A stretch of 25,322 nucleotides of DNA from IMG/VR virus record IMGVR_UViG_3300006923_001903, positions 1-25,322 of that record. One strand, given 5' to 3'. Within the stretch, counting starts at the first letter, position 1. The number at the start of each line of letters is the position of its first letter. The notes beneath the pieces are model-generated. The model did not search any database. It was not told the DNA's origin and saw only the letters and a list, made by a program, of their open reading frames with translations. A program made the translations under genes and the position numbers. Shown one piece after another: positions 1 through 8,223 of this stretch. Source of the stretch: a virus.

Positions 1-102
1 AATGTCCTCGGCGCAGAGCGCTGGCTTGAAAAGAACGATATCAACGGCGCCGCAGTTACCTTTTTATGCGACCGCGGCGAAAGATACATGAGTTTATTCT
101 AG
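1..102 (+). CDS. C-terminal end of a cysteine synthase / cystathionine beta-synthase-like PLP enzyme (partial)
   Basis: An open frame runs from base 1 to a TAG at 100-102 and encodes 33 residues; the start lies outside the window. The end reads VTFLCDRGERYMSLF, which resembles the conserved C-terminal strand and helix of fold-type II PLP enzymes of the O-acetylserine sulfhydrylase / cystathionine beta-synthase group (typically a D-x-G-E-R-Y motif close to the C-terminus). In that family this segment packs beside the PLP active site. That is the family role; the PLP-lysine region is not visible here. A sulfur amino-acid enzyme would be an unusual phage metabolic gene. Assignment rests only on this short tail, so other fold-type II PLP enzymes are possible. 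Confidence 0.5.
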   Translation, partial: NVLGAERWLEKNDINGAAVTFLCDRGERYMSLF

Positions 103-110
103 ATTTATCT

Positions 111-138
111 TTTACCTTCGTGAGAAAGTTCTTATAGT
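111..138 (+). promoter_or_regulatory. Sigma70-like promoter for the ParB-like gene
   Basis: TTTACC at 111-116 and TATAGT at 133-138 are separated by 16 bases. The same hexamer pattern and N16 spacing recurs at five other places in the window. The predicted start, near 145, would leave a leader of about 60 nt before the ATG at 205, which has a good Shine-Dalgarno (AAGGAG). Confidence 0.5.
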
Positions 139-204
139 GTATATGTTGAGACGACATAATGTCTTAACCTTAACCGCTCAAAATAACGAGCAAGGAGAAT
201 ACAC

Positions 205-1242
205 ATGTATTCAAGTGAATTGAACGAGAAGCTACGTTCAGATAGAGATTGGTACAGAAATAACATCGAACTAGTCTCAGTTGAGAATATTTCTATATCA
301 GACTTGAAAGGTCAAGTCCGAAAGGGCGGTATCTGTTCAGGAAATGTAAAGAAGTTGATGGCAGATATTAAGGCTCGCGGCCTCTTGGTGCCTATTACAA
401 TAGATGATGAGGATTTCACGGCTATCGATGGCAATCATCGTCTCACAGCCTTCAAACAATTAAATCAAGAAGAGCCCGGCGGAGATTGGGATATGATTAA
501 GGTTTACAGGCGCACTTTCTCATCTCCGGAAGAAAGACAAAAATACCAGCTTGTAAATAATAAACACCCGCCCTGCAAAGCCAGTACGGATGAAGACTAT
601 GTTGATGTGATTGTCAAAAATCTTCAAGATGGCAGATATGGAGATATTACCTGGGATAATTATCACGATGATTGCACTAACTACGAATTGCTCGTAGAGC
701 GTGTCAAAAACAATTTTAGCGATTTAAATATGAATGCCAACACAATTAAAAAGCTAGTCCGAAGAGCTGTCCAATCAGCCCCGGGCAGCAAATTTAAAAA
801 TCATATGATGAGCGATCTTGTTAAAGCCGCCGGCTGCAGCAAAGTTACCAAATGGAATGGCGTCAGAGCAAAGGAAGAATCAAATGGTTGGTGGCTGACT
901 ACTTGTGGTCAAGCTGGTCACATTTTTCCACAATTGGCTGGCAATTCTCTCAATAGAAAGATTAACAATAATAATATTAACAATAGTGTTATTTTTAATT
1001 GTTCAAACCTTGAAGGTATGGATGGTGCCAAGCTGGACAAGTGGAGGAGAGATCGAGTAGCGGATGTTAACAAGATCAATAATGCTAATAAGATTTTGAA
1101 GGCAAAGTTGATTGATGAGATTCTCTTTTCACCCCACAAGATTGAAGATGGCTGTGCTGAAGATAGCTTCTTTAAGGTGAAGAAGAAGTCTAATCGCACC
1201 GGCGATTTTGACCCTGACAGTATTCCAACCTCTGGTTGGTAA
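205..1242 (+). CDS. ParB/Srx-like nuclease-domain protein
   Basis: This 345-residue protein has a ParB N-terminal-like core. Residues about 24-84 contain the recommended-residue layout (hydrophobic strands, then a GNHR motif at 76-79 within AIDGNHRLTAF) typical of ParB/Sulfiredoxin-type domains, which bind CTP or act as nucleases or phosphotransferases in different families. The remaining 260 residues are not recognised. They include an Asn-rich, low-complexity stretch near residues 252-262 and a basic tail. A strong AAGGAG lies 8 nt before the ATG. The gene stands alone between its promoter and a strong terminator, and the DNA methyltransferase follows. ParB-like proteins in phages can act in DNA modification, nuclease or partition roles; I see no ParA here, so plasmid-type partition is not supported. 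Confidence 0.72.
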   Translation: MYSSELNEKLRSDRDWYRNNIELVSVENISISDLKGQVRKGGICSGNVKKLMADIKARGLLVPITIDDEDFTAIDGNHRLTAFKQLNQEEPGGDWDMIKVYRRTFSSPEERQKYQLVNNKHPPCKASTDEDYVDVIVKNLQDGRYGDITWDNYHDDCTNYELLVERVKNNFSDLNMNANTIKKLVRRAVQSAPGSKFKNHMMSDLVKAAGCSKVTKWNGVRAKEESNGWWLTTCGQAGHIFPQLAGNSLNRKINNNNINNSVIFNCSNLEGMDGAKLDKWRRDRVADVNKINNANKILKAKLIDEILFSPHKIEDGCAEDSFFKVKKKSNRTGDFDPDSIPTSGW

Positions 1243-1246
1243 AAAC

Positions 1247-1273
1247 AAAAGCCCCCTCACAAGGGGGCTTTTT
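1247..1273 (+). terminator. Rho-independent terminator after the ParB-like gene
   Basis: A GC-rich hairpin (AGCCCCCT / AGGGGGCT with a short loop) is flanked by an A-run and followed by TTTTT. It starts 4 nt after the stop codon and separates this gene from the methyltransferase, whose Shine-Dalgarno (AAGGAA) lies directly after it. Confidence 0.93.
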
Positions 1274-1287
1274 AATAAGGAAATAAT

Positions 1288-2058
1288 ATGAATATAGATC
1301 TAAGAGAGCAAGAGGCATATGAATTTTTAAAAACTCTAGATAAAGATTCTGTTGATTTAATTTTAACAGATCCGCCCTATGAAATTTCTAGACCGTCAGG
1401 CTATATCTCTAGTTTGACGAAGCCCGATGGCACTCCGCAGTCCGAAAGAACAATTCGAAGGTTTGCGGTTGATTTGGATTTTGGTGAGTGGGACAAGCAA
1501 AACCTGAATCTTTTGCCATTTCTACAAGAGATGCACAGAGTGTTAAAACCTTCTGGCACGTTAATCATGTTCTACGATCTGTGGAAGATCGAAACATTAA
1601 AGAACGCGATGGAAGCTTCAAAGTTTAAACAAATCAGGTTCCTAGAGTGGGTTAAGACAAACCCAGTTCCACTTAATAGCAAGATAAATTACCTAACAAA
1701 TTCTAGAGAAATTGCCCTAACGGCAGTCAAGAAGAGCAAACCTACCTTTAATAGTGAATACGACAACGGCATATATCGATATCCAATCTATCACGGCAAA
1801 GATAGATTTCATGATACACAGAAGAGTCTAAAACTATTTGAGGAGTTGATTGAGAAACATTCCAACGAAGGCGATTTGGTTGTTGATTGCTTTCTAGGCT
1901 CAGGAACAACAGCCGTTGCGGCTTTAAAAACAAAGAGAAACTTTATTGGTTGCGAAATTGATAACGGTACTTATATTAAGATGAAGGAAAGGGTAGAAAA
2001 ATATGAAGACGAGCAGAACAAAGAGCAAGATTCCATTTGTAGGGTTGCATGCACATAG
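1288..2058 (+). CDS. DNA methyltransferase, N6-adenine or N4-cytosine (beta class)
   Basis: This 256-residue protein has the catalytic DPPY motif (residues 28-31, preceded by LILT) near its N-terminus and the S-adenosylmethionine-binding FLGSGT motif (202-207) near its C-terminus. This order, motif IV before motif I, defines the beta class of amino-methyltransferases. The region between, about 90-190, would hold the target-recognition part. The enzyme would transfer a methyl group to adenine N6 or cytosine N4 in phage DNA, most likely to protect it or to mark it. No matching endonuclease is visible next to it, so it is probably an orphan enzyme. Its 3' end overlaps the start of the polymerase gene by 56 nt in another frame. 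Confidence 0.9.
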   Translation: MNIDLREQEAYEFLKTLDKDSVDLILTDPPYEISRPSGYISSLTKPDGTPQSERTIRRFAVDLDFGEWDKQNLNLLPFLQEMHRVLKPSGTLIMFYDLWKIETLKNAMEASKFKQIRFLEWVKTNPVPLNSKINYLTNSREIALTAVKKSKPTFNSEYDNGIYRYPIYHGKDRFHDTQKSLKLFEELIEKHSNEGDLVVDCFLGSGTTAVAALKTKRNFIGCEIDNGTYIKMKERVEKYEDEQNKEQDSICRVACT

Positions 2059-5000
2059 TGTCGTAGGATCCCCGTTTGATGGGTTTGGATATCCACAAGA
2101 TCATATGGATTTTGCATATGAGAATGGCTCCCACGCGCTGGCCCTGACCGACCATGGCAATATGAATGGCACTTCTTATCAGGTGCTTCACGCCAAGAAG
2201 ATGAAGGCCGAGGGTAAAGAGTTTAAGCCAATTTTTGGTGTTGAGGCCTACTTTATACCTTCGATTGCCAAATGGAAAGAGGCTTATGAAGAAGCCAAAG
2301 CTGATAAGAAAACAGCTCGTGGCCTTGAAAAGAACGATGGTCGTTTGGTAACCGAGGACGAGGGAGCTTCGAAGCAGAAGAATAACATTATCAAAGCCCG
2401 TCGACACTTGGTATTGATTGCGCAAAACCAAACTGGATTGAACAATATCTTTAAGATTGTATCAGAGACGCACCAGGGCGATCACTTTTATCGTTACCCT
2501 CGCGTAGATTATAAATTACTGGAGAAATATAATGATGGAATTATTGCCTCGTCTGCTTGCCTAGGCGGTGTTTACGCAGGCGATTATTGGGATAATCGTG
2601 ATGATGGTCCCGATGCTATTTTGAGCGCTATGCGCGACACAACCAGTAAAATGCAGAGCATTCTTGGTGATCGTTGGTATGGCGAATTACAATGGAATAA
2701 TGTACCAGAGCAGCACGAACTAAACCAATATGTCGTACAGATACATCAGGAGACTGGACTTGAGCTTATCTCCACGGCGGATAGTCACTATCCAAGCCCA
2801 GAAGCATTCAAGGACCGTGAGCTATATAAGCGTTTGGGCTTTCTTAACCGTCCCAACAAGCCGGAATGGCTGACGTCAGAGTTACCAATTGATGTTGATG
2901 AGGTGGGCATGGAGCTTTATCCAAAAAATGGCGATCAAATGTGGGAGTCTTATAAGAAGTACTCTGAGGAATGTCAAGTAGTTTATGATGATGATCTTAT
3001 TTATGATTCAATCGTAAAGACACATTATATTGCGAATGAACGTATTGAGAGCTTTATGCCAGACGAGACAGTTCGCCTACCAAACTTTGTTGTACCGGAA
3101 GGAGAAACTGCGGATGAGGCATTGCTCAAAGTATCAATTGCCGGCCTCCGAGCATTACACCTGGGGGGGAATAAAGAGTACACTGATCGCCTACAGCACG
3201 AACTAAACGTAATTGTAGATAGGGGCTTTTCAAAGTACTTCTTGACGATGAAGGCAATTGCTGACAAAGCGAACGACAACATGCTTTCGGGCCCCGGAAG
3301 AGGCTCGGCTGCAGGTTCTCTTGTCGCTTATGTCTTGGGTATCACGCAAGTAGATCCAATCAAATATGGCCTTCTTTTCAGTCGCTTTCTGAGGTCTGAC
3401 ACTACTGACTACCCAGATATTGATTATGATGTTAGTGACGCCTTTGGTCTAAAAGAGATCTTAGCCGAAGAGTGGGGAGAATCGACTGTTGTACCTATTT
3501 CAAATTATAATACTTTGCAGCTGCGCTCTCTGATTAAGGACATCGGCAAGTTTTATGAAGTTCCATTTGCAGAAGTTAATAAAGTTACAAATGTGATGGT
3601 TAGAGAAGCCACCCCGGGAGCTAAGGCTAAGAACGGGATCAAGGCTGGTCTCTATGTCCCGACCTTTGAAGAGGTGATGGAGTTTTCTGATAGCTTACAG
3701 AGCTTTCTTAAGAAATATCCTCACATCAAAACGCATGTTGAGGCGCTTTACGGACAGGTACGCTCTGTTAGTCGACATGCTGGTGGTGTTGTTATCGGAG
3801 AGAATCTGGATAAGCATATGCCACTCATCAATCGCGGCGGCGTTATTCAGACACCCTGGGCAGAAGGTCAAAACGTTAGGCATTTAGAGCCGCTAGGTTT
3901 TATTAAGTTTGACTTGCTAGGTCTCTCTACTCTAGAGATGATCGAGTCGGCAATCGGCCACGTATTGAAGAGATACGAGGGAATAGAAAATCCAACCTTT
4001 GAAGACATCAGCGATTACTATAACAATAAATTACATCCGGATGTTTTAGATCTAAACGATAAGAATGTTTATGATAATATCTTCGGTAAAGGAAAGTTTG
4101 TTGGTGTATTTCAGTTCACCAACGACGGCGCACAGAGGTTCTGCAAAAGTGCGAAACCTAAAGATATAATTGATATTTCTGCAATTACATCTATTTATAG
4201 ACCGGGCCCATTAAGTGCCAACGTAGATAAATTATACACAAAAGCAAAGAATAATCCAAATGATATTCATTACATAAACAATATTGTGAAAGAAGTGACA
4301 GAAGAAACCGCTGGTTTCTTAATCTTTCAGGAGCAAATTGCTTTACTGGCGCACAAACTAGGCGATGGTATCTCTCTAGAAGAGGGAAACAAACTAAGAA
4401 AGCTCTTAACTAAGAAGGGCACAGGAAAAGGACATGAACAAAAAGATAAGATTAGAGAGAAGTTTATTCGAGGGTGTATACAAAGCTCCATCGATCGAAC
4501 CACTGCCGGCCAAATATGGCAGAATTTTGAATATTTCTCTGGATATGGCTTTAATAAGTCTCATGCTGTTTCTTACTCTATCCTCTCATACCAGTGCGCT
4601 TGGCTTCTAAATTACTATCCTGAGTGCTGGACTGCGGCGTTCTTGGATAAAGAGCCAGAGTCACGCAAAGAAGCTGCCATTAGCTTGGCAAAAAAGTATG
4701 GCTTTATAATCGCGCCATTGGATATCAACACTTCAGGTAAGCAATGGGAAATAAGTGAAGACGGAAAGACATTAATTCAGCCCTTGAGTTCTATTAAGGG
4801 TTTGGGTGACAAGGCCATCGAACAGATAGCCAACAATCGTCCTTTTAATACGGTAGAGGATCTTCTGTTCAGCCCAGAGATCACTTATTCTAAATTGAAT
4901 AAGAAGGCTTTAAATGTTTTATGTCTAAGCGGAGCGTTGGACGACTTAATTGATGAACGTTTCGCTGGCTTAAAGCATTTTTGGGCGTCCGTCGTAGATG

Positions 5001-5437
5001 ATAGGCCAAAGAATAACAAGAAGTTCAAGGAACACCTAGAAATATATGAAGAAATGGGAGATTTCACAAAAGCTGAGCGGATTAGTCAGATTAGCTCTTT
5101 AACTGGTATCTTTCCGTTTGAACTGGTGATGGATGAAAACATTGTGGAGAGCTTAGAAAAGTATCTTGTACCTCCACTTGGCAATTGGGATTCAGACCTG
5201 GGTGTTGCTTGGTTTGTTCCCCGCGAAGTCGTACGCAAGAAAACCAAGAATGGCAAGCCATACTGGATTCTCAATGTTATCGATACGACGTCAGAGATTA
5301 CAAAGATTAGGTGCTGGGGTGTGAGAGATTCAGACCAAATTCAGCTTAACCGTCCTTACATGGCAAAGTTAGATTACAATGACACTTGGGGTTTCTCAAC
5401 GCGTTCTATGCATCACAACTTCAAATTGTTGGGATAA
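2003..5437 (+). CDS. dnaE: DNA polymerase III alpha subunit (DnaE type)
   Basis: This 1144-residue replicative polymerase is close to the full length of bacterial DnaE (about 1160). It begins with a PHP domain (about 10-290: HAHS at 16-19, DHGN at 50-53, GVEAY at 79-83, ADSH at 259-262). The palm contains GPGRGSAAGSLVAY (430-443), the metal-binding PDIDYD (471-476, D472 and D474) and KFDLLGL with D637, matching the three catalytic aspartates. A fingers segment, a helix-hairpin-helix-like stretch (IKGLGDKAIEQIA) and a C-terminal OB-like region follow. The ATG at 2003 is chosen because the PHP motif starts shortly after it; it overlaps the methyltransferase and has a purine-rich GGAAAGG upstream. 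Most phages use family A or B polymerases, so a DnaE gene suggests a phage replicase that may recruit the host sliding clamp. Confidence 0.96.
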   Translation: MKTSRTKSKIPFVGLHAHSVVGSPFDGFGYPQDHMDFAYENGSHALALTDHGNMNGTSYQVLHAKKMKAEGKEFKPIFGVEAYFIPSIAKWKEAYEEAKADKKTARGLEKNDGRLVTEDEGASKQKNNIIKARRHLVLIAQNQTGLNNIFKIVSETHQGDHFYRYPRVDYKLLEKYNDGIIASSACLGGVYAGDYWDNRDDGPDAILSAMRDTTSKMQSILGDRWYGELQWNNVPEQHELNQYVVQIHQETGLELISTADSHYPSPEAFKDRELYKRLGFLNRPNKPEWLTSELPIDVDEVGMELYPKNGDQMWESYKKYSEECQVVYDDDLIYDSIVKTHYIANERIESFMPDETVRLPNFVVPEGETADEALLKVSIAGLRALHLGGNKEYTDRLQHELNVIVDRGFSKYFLTMKAIADKANDNMLSGPGRGSAAGSLVAYVLGITQVDPIKYGLLFSRFLRSDTTDYPDIDYDVSDAFGLKEILAEEWGESTVVPISNYNTLQLRSLIKDIGKFYEVPFAEVNKVTNVMVREATPGAKAKNGIKAGLYVPTFEEVMEFSDSLQSFLKKYPHIKTHVEALYGQVRSVSRHAGGVVIGENLDKHMPLINRGGVIQTPWAEGQNVRHLEPLGFIKFDLLGLSTLEMIESAIGHVLKRYEGIENPTFEDISDYYNNKLHPDVLDLNDKNVYDNIFGKGKFVGVFQFTNDGAQRFCKSAKPKDIIDISAITSIYRPGPLSANVDKLYTKAKNNPNDIHYINNIVKEVTEETAGFLIFQEQIALLAHKLGDGISLEEGNKLRKLLTKKGTGKGHEQKDKIREKFIRGCIQSSIDRTTAGQIWQNFEYFSGYGFNKSHAVSYSILSYQCAWLLNYYPECWTAAFLDKEPESRKEAAISLAKKYGFIIAPLDINTSGKQWEISEDGKTLIQPLSSIKGLGDKAIEQIANNRPFNTVEDLLFSPEITYSKLNKKALNVLCLSGALDDLIDERFAGLKHFWASVVDDRPKNNKKFKEHLEIYEEMGDFTKAERISQISSLTGIFPFELVMDENIVESLEKYLVPPLGNWDSDLGVAWFVPREVVRKKTKNGKPYWILNVIDTTSEITKIRCWGVRDSDQIQLNRPYMAKLDYNDTWGFSTRSMHHNFKLLG

Positions 5438-5450
5438 AATGAATCTTGGA

Positions 5451-5467
5451 TGCTAATTAAGTTAGCA
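5451..5467 (+). terminator. Weak hairpin after dnaE
   Basis: TGCTAA (5451-5456) and TTAGCA (5462-5467) form a perfect 6-bp stem around a 5-nt loop. It is followed by GATTTATTT rather than a clean T-run. It could be a weak terminator or an RNA processing/stability element in the 55-nt gap between dnaE and the next gene. Confidence 0.35.
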
Positions 5468-5492
5468 GATTTATTTGCGAAAGGAGAAGATT

Positions 5493-5678
5493 ATGCCTGG
5501 TCCAAAAAAACGTAGAGATAGAAGACACGAAGCTGAGCAAGCAGCAGCCGCAGCAGCAGCCCGGGCGACAGCTCAGGATGTTAAGACTAGTGAGTCCCCT
5601 GCGCCTGCCACACCGCCTGCCACAGCAAAGAAAACTAAAAAGCCTAGAAGAAAACTTTTTACTAAAAAAGAAGATTAG
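5493..5678 (+). CDS. Small basic Ala/Pro-rich protein, histone H1-like in composition
   Basis: This 61-residue protein starts with a lysine/arginine cluster (PGPKKRRDRRH), continues with an alanine-rich helix and an Ala-Pro-Thr linker, and ends with a second Lys/Arg cluster (KKTKKPRRKLFTKK). That composition resembles histone H1-like or AlgP-like nucleic-acid-binding tails, so binding DNA or RNA is a reasonable inference, but no fold is recognisable. The ATG at 5493 is preferred over an upstream TTG in frame because AAGGAGAAG lies 5-12 nt before it. Its last codons overlap the start of the promoter for the next gene. Confidence 0.7.
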   Translation: MPGPKKRRDRRHEAEQAAAAAAARATAQDVKTSESPAPATPPATAKKTKKPRRKLFTKKED

Positions 5679-5681
5679 TTC

Positions 5682-5709
5682 TTGACTTTAAAACTTTCGA
5701 TAGTATAAT
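5682..5709 (+). promoter_or_regulatory. Sigma70-like promoter, nearly leaderless arrangement
   Basis: TTGACT (5682-5687) and TATAAT (5704-5709) are separated by 16 bases, a strong match to the bacterial housekeeping consensus. The predicted transcription start, about 5716, is roughly 2 nt before the ATG at 5718, so the mRNA would have almost no 5' leader. Confidence 0.8.
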
Positions 5710-5717
5710 AAAGAAGA

Positions 5718-5981
5718 ATGGGAAGTTTAAAGCGAAAGATAGCGCGCAAGAAAAAGAAGCGCGCGGAGAAAGAACTTAAAACTAAGCTTGGCATGTTTGA
5801 CAAGCTGGGAGATGAATGCCTGGTTTGTCAGGAACCATTCGACAAGACCTCTAAAGAGCAAGTACAGACTTGGAATGTAGTCGTCCGCCGCGACAAGGGA
5901 GAGGTCCGCTTATACTGCCCTGATTGTTGGCAGAGAGCAAAAGACGTAATTAAACAACTGGGAGACATGAATGATAATTGA
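5718..5981 (+). CDS. Small zinc-binding protein conserved in T4-like marine phages
   Basis: This 87-residue protein has a very basic N-terminal helix (RKIARKKKKRAEKELK) followed by a zinc-ribbon-like domain: C-L-V-C at about 35-38 and C-P-D-C at about 68-71. The core phrase TWNVVVR with YCPDCW resembles small hypothetical proteins I associate with cyanophages and pelagiphages, where function is unknown. Zinc binding and contact with nucleic acid are inferred from the cysteines and the basic helix. No clear Shine-Dalgarno precedes the ATG, consistent with the leaderless promoter just upstream. Its end overlaps the dUTPase start by 11 nt. Confidence 0.82.
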   Translation: MGSLKRKIARKKKKRAEKELKTKLGMFDKLGDECLVCQEPFDKTSKEQVQTWNVVVRRDKGEVRLYCPDCWQRAKDVIKQLGDMNDN

Positions 5982-6465
5982 GTATGCGAAAAAAGACAAC
6001 GAAGTTAAGTCACCGAGCAGATCTAATCCGTCTGACGCGGGCTTGGATGTATATGCAAATTTACCGGAATCTATTACGATTAGCCCGGGCAAAAACAGAA
6101 CGATCCCCACTGGATTACGATTTGGAATTCCTCACGGCTATATGCTTCAGGTTTGTAATAGGTCCAGTATGGGCGCGAAACGTTCCCTGATCGTAGGAGC
6201 GCATATTATTGACTCGGGGTATGATGGTGAAGTCTTTATCGATCTTCATAACATAGGTTGCGAAAGTCAATTGATTAATAATCAAGACAAGATAGCACAA
6301 CTAGTTTTAGTACCAGTAGTTCATTTTCGCGCGCGCCAAAGCGATACGAGAAATCTATATGAGCACCAAGGCTTGACTATTAGCAGCCGAGGAGCCGGCG
6401 CTCTGGGCAGTACCGACCAGCCCCCGGCGCATCCTTTAAATGATATCCCTGTCGGTGGATTTTAA
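5971..6465 (+). CDS. dut: dUTP diphosphatase (dUTPase), trimeric type
   Basis: This 164-residue enzyme hydrolyses dUTP to dUMP and pyrophosphate, keeping uracil out of DNA and feeding thymidylate synthesis. The five motifs of the homotrimeric family are readable: SDAGLDVYA (21-29), NRSSMGAK (63-70), HIIDSGYDGEV (78-88), DKIAQLVLVPV (106-116) and the glycine-rich SRGAGALGST (139-148). Motif 5 has Ala-Leu where many members have Gly-Phe, so the stacking aromatic residue is missing or displaced. A short unusual tail rich in proline follows motif 5. It overlaps its upstream neighbour by 11 nt and abuts the next gene through TAATG. Confidence 0.95.
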   Translation: MIIEYAKKDNEVKSPSRSNPSDAGLDVYANLPESITISPGKNRTIPTGLRFGIPHGYMLQVCNRSSMGAKRSLIVGAHIIDSGYDGEVFIDLHNIGCESQLINNQDKIAQLVLVPVVHFRARQSDTRNLYEHQGLTISSRGAGALGSTDQPPAHPLNDIPVGGF

Positions 6466-6725
6466 TGAAGGTTAATAAGGAGCAGTGGCAAGAAATGTTC
6501 AGCCACTCAGATTCGTTGGAGATCCCGTACGTTAATCATCCCTCACACTATAACCATGGTAAATATGAAGTTATAGACATTATTGAAGATTGGAATTTGG
6601 GCTTTCACTGTGGAAATGCAATCAAGTACATTGGCCGGCACAAATACAAAGAGAATGGCAGGCAAGATATTGAAAAAGCAATTTGGTATCTAGAAAGATA
6701 TCTTGAAGTAATAGATAATGACTGA
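6465..6725 (+). CDS. DUF3310 protein (SaV-like / T7 gp1.7-related nucleotide kinase family)
   Basis: This 86-residue protein matches the DUF3310 pattern: NHPSHYNHGKYEVIDIIEDW, then GNAIKYIGRHKYK, then DIEKAIWYLERYL. In phage T7 a related domain occurs in gp1.7, a nucleotide kinase, so a nucleotide-metabolism role is likely but unproven for this short form. Its ATG overlaps the dUTPase TAA by one base and its end overlaps the next gene by 8 nt, placing it in the same transcription unit as dUTPase. Confidence 0.9.
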   Translation: MKVNKEQWQEMFSHSDSLEIPYVNHPSHYNHGKYEVIDIIEDWNLGFHCGNAIKYIGRHKYKENGRQDIEKAIWYLERYLEVIDND

Positions 6726-7188
6726 GTGGCTCACCGGATCTGGAGAGCCAATATCCTTTGACGAGATACTGAAGATTGTTAAAAAGCACTCAGAAGCAAA
6801 AGGTACAGTATACGTTGGCAGCGACAGTTTTCTTCATAAGAAACAGTGTGTGTTTTCGACAGCAATATGCCTGCACAAAGCCGAAGGACAGAAAGGCGGC
6901 CGATACTTCGTCAAGAGACTGACCTTTGGGGCAGGAAGATTCTCAGTCTTGATGGTTAGGATTGCAACAGAAGTTCAAAACTCTATTGATGTTGGAATGA
7001 AACTTATGCGACATTGCCCACAGATTAACATTGAGTTGCACTTAGATGTAAGCAGTGCAAACAAGAATACTAAAACGAGCAAGTTCTCGGATATGCTGAT
7101 TGGGTATACGAAAGGAAATGGTTTTGATTGTAAGGTTAAACCTGAAGCTTTTGCTGCATCTTCAATAGCAGACAGGCACTCAAAATAA
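6718..7188 (+). CDS. DUF458 / YkuK-like ribonuclease H-fold protein
   Basis: This 156-residue protein resembles the DUF458 (YkuK) family, which is predicted to adopt an RNase H-like fold. Visible motifs are VYVGSDSFLH (metal-binding aspartate in the first strand), FSTAICLH, LHLDVS and the C-terminal VKPEAFAASSIADRHSK, whose late Asp-x-x-x-Lys is typical. The biochemical activity of the family is not established; nuclease activity is an inference from the fold. It overlaps the DUF3310 gene by 8 nt, and the next gene follows after a strong AAGGAGG. Confidence 0.82.
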   Translation: MTEWLTGSGEPISFDEILKIVKKHSEAKGTVYVGSDSFLHKKQCVFSTAICLHKAEGQKGGRYFVKRLTFGAGRFSVLMVRIATEVQNSIDVGMKLMRHCPQINIELHLDVSSANKNTKTSKFSDMLIGYTKGNGFDCKVKPEAFAASSIADRHSK

Positions 7189-7197
7189 GGAGGAAGG

Positions 7198-8223
7198 GTG
7201 AAGAAGGGATTATCATATGATGATGTGTTGCTGGTACCACAATACAGTGACATAGAAAGTAGAAGGCAGGTTGATATTGGAAGTGATCTAGGCGAGCATC
7301 TTCATTTTAATTTGCCGGTTGTTTCAAGCCCAATGGATACTATCACCGAAAGTGATATGGCGCTAGCTATGCACCACGCCGGCGGCCTAGGCTTGGTTCA
7401 TCGCTATAATAGTATCGAAGAGCAGGTTAAACATGTTGCGTTAGTTTTAGCAAAAGATACGAAAGCTACTGTTGGTGCTGCGATCGGTATGACGGATGAT
7501 TACGAGATCCGCGCCATGGCTCTTAGGGCCGTCGGAGCACAAGTACTTTGCGTCGACGTCGCTCACGGCCATCATTCGGTGATGGAAAGGTGCTTAAAAA
7601 CTCTCAAAGATAGGTTCGGAGAGTCAATCCATCTGATGGCCGGAAACGTCGCGACACTTAAGGGTTTTGACGCTCTGGCCTCCTGGGGAGCGGACTCAAT
7701 TCGAGTCGGAATTGGAGGCGGCTCTATATGCTCAACACGTTTGGTTACGGGACATGGAATTCCAACCTTTCAGAGTCTTTTGGAGATATCACAGACTACT
7801 TATAGTTCGAAGATAATAGCAGATGGCGGTATAAAAACCACAGGAGATATGGTTAAAGCCTATGCTGCCGGCGCAGACTTTGTCATGATAGGGTCGATGC
7901 TGGCGGGAACTAAGGAGACTCCCGGTGAAACCTTTTCCAGTAACTCAGGGAAAAAGTATAAAGTATACAGAGGTATGGCCTCCTCTGCCGCGCAAATCGA
8001 TTGGAGAGGAAAGTCATCAACTCCGGAGGGGATATCGACTACCGTTCCGTATAAAGGAGGTGTTGAGCATATCCTTCAAAATATTAGTGGCGGCATTCGC
8101 AGCGGCCTTTCTTATTCAGGTGTACACAACTTGTCAGAACTTCGATGTAAAGCAGATTTCTTACGACAGACAAATTCAAGCCAACTAGAAAGCAACACTC
8201 ATATTCTCCGGAGGTATAGTTGA
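7198..8223 (+). CDS. IMP dehydrogenase / GMP reductase family enzyme without CBS domains
   Basis: This 341-residue TIM-barrel protein contains LSYDDVLLVPQ (5-15), DVAHGH (120-125), the catalytic loop GIGGGSICSTR with Cys178, IADGGIKTTGD (207-217) and ADFVMIGSMLAG (226-237). It therefore belongs to the IMPDH/GMPR family. It has no CBS pair and its length fits GMP reductase (about 347). The Arg-Tyr dyad expected in the IMPDH flap is not visible, and the flap reads RGMASSAAQIDWRGKSSTPEG, which matches neither enzyme perfectly. IMPDH would oxidise IMP to XMP; GMPR would reduce GMP to IMP. The second would supply IMP to the purA product encoded downstream. Translation starts at a GTG 4 nt after a near-perfect Shine-Dalgarno. 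Confidence 0.9.
   Translation: MKKGLSYDDVLLVPQYSDIESRRQVDIGSDLGEHLHFNLPVVSSPMDTITESDMALAMHHAGGLGLVHRYNSIEEQVKHVALVLAKDTKATVGAAIGMTDDYEIRAMALRAVGAQVLCVDVAHGHHSVMERCLKTLKDRFGESIHLMAGNVATLKGFDALASWGADSIRVGIGGGSICSTRLVTGHGIPTFQSLLEISQTTYSSKIIADGGIKTTGDMVKAYAAGADFVMIGSMLAGTKETPGETFSSNSGKKYKVYRGMASSAAQIDWRGKSSTPEGISTTVPYKGGVEHILQNISGGIRSGLSYSGVHNLSELRCKADFLRQTNSSQLESNTHILRRYS

Noticed and set aside
918-1199. Antisense open frames on the minus strand opposite the ParB-like gene and many other genes
   Set aside because: They have no Shine-Dalgarno, no recognisable motifs and lie opposite well-supported + strand genes; their composition is that of reverse-complemented coding sequence.
1976-2058. A frameshift fusing the methyltransferase and the polymerase
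   Set aside because: Both proteins are complete with their own motifs; a simple overlap is enough.
5475-5492. Upstream TTG start for the small basic protein
   Set aside because: The ATG at 5493 has an AAGGAGAAG at the correct distance, and the TTG lies upstream of that Shine-Dalgarno.
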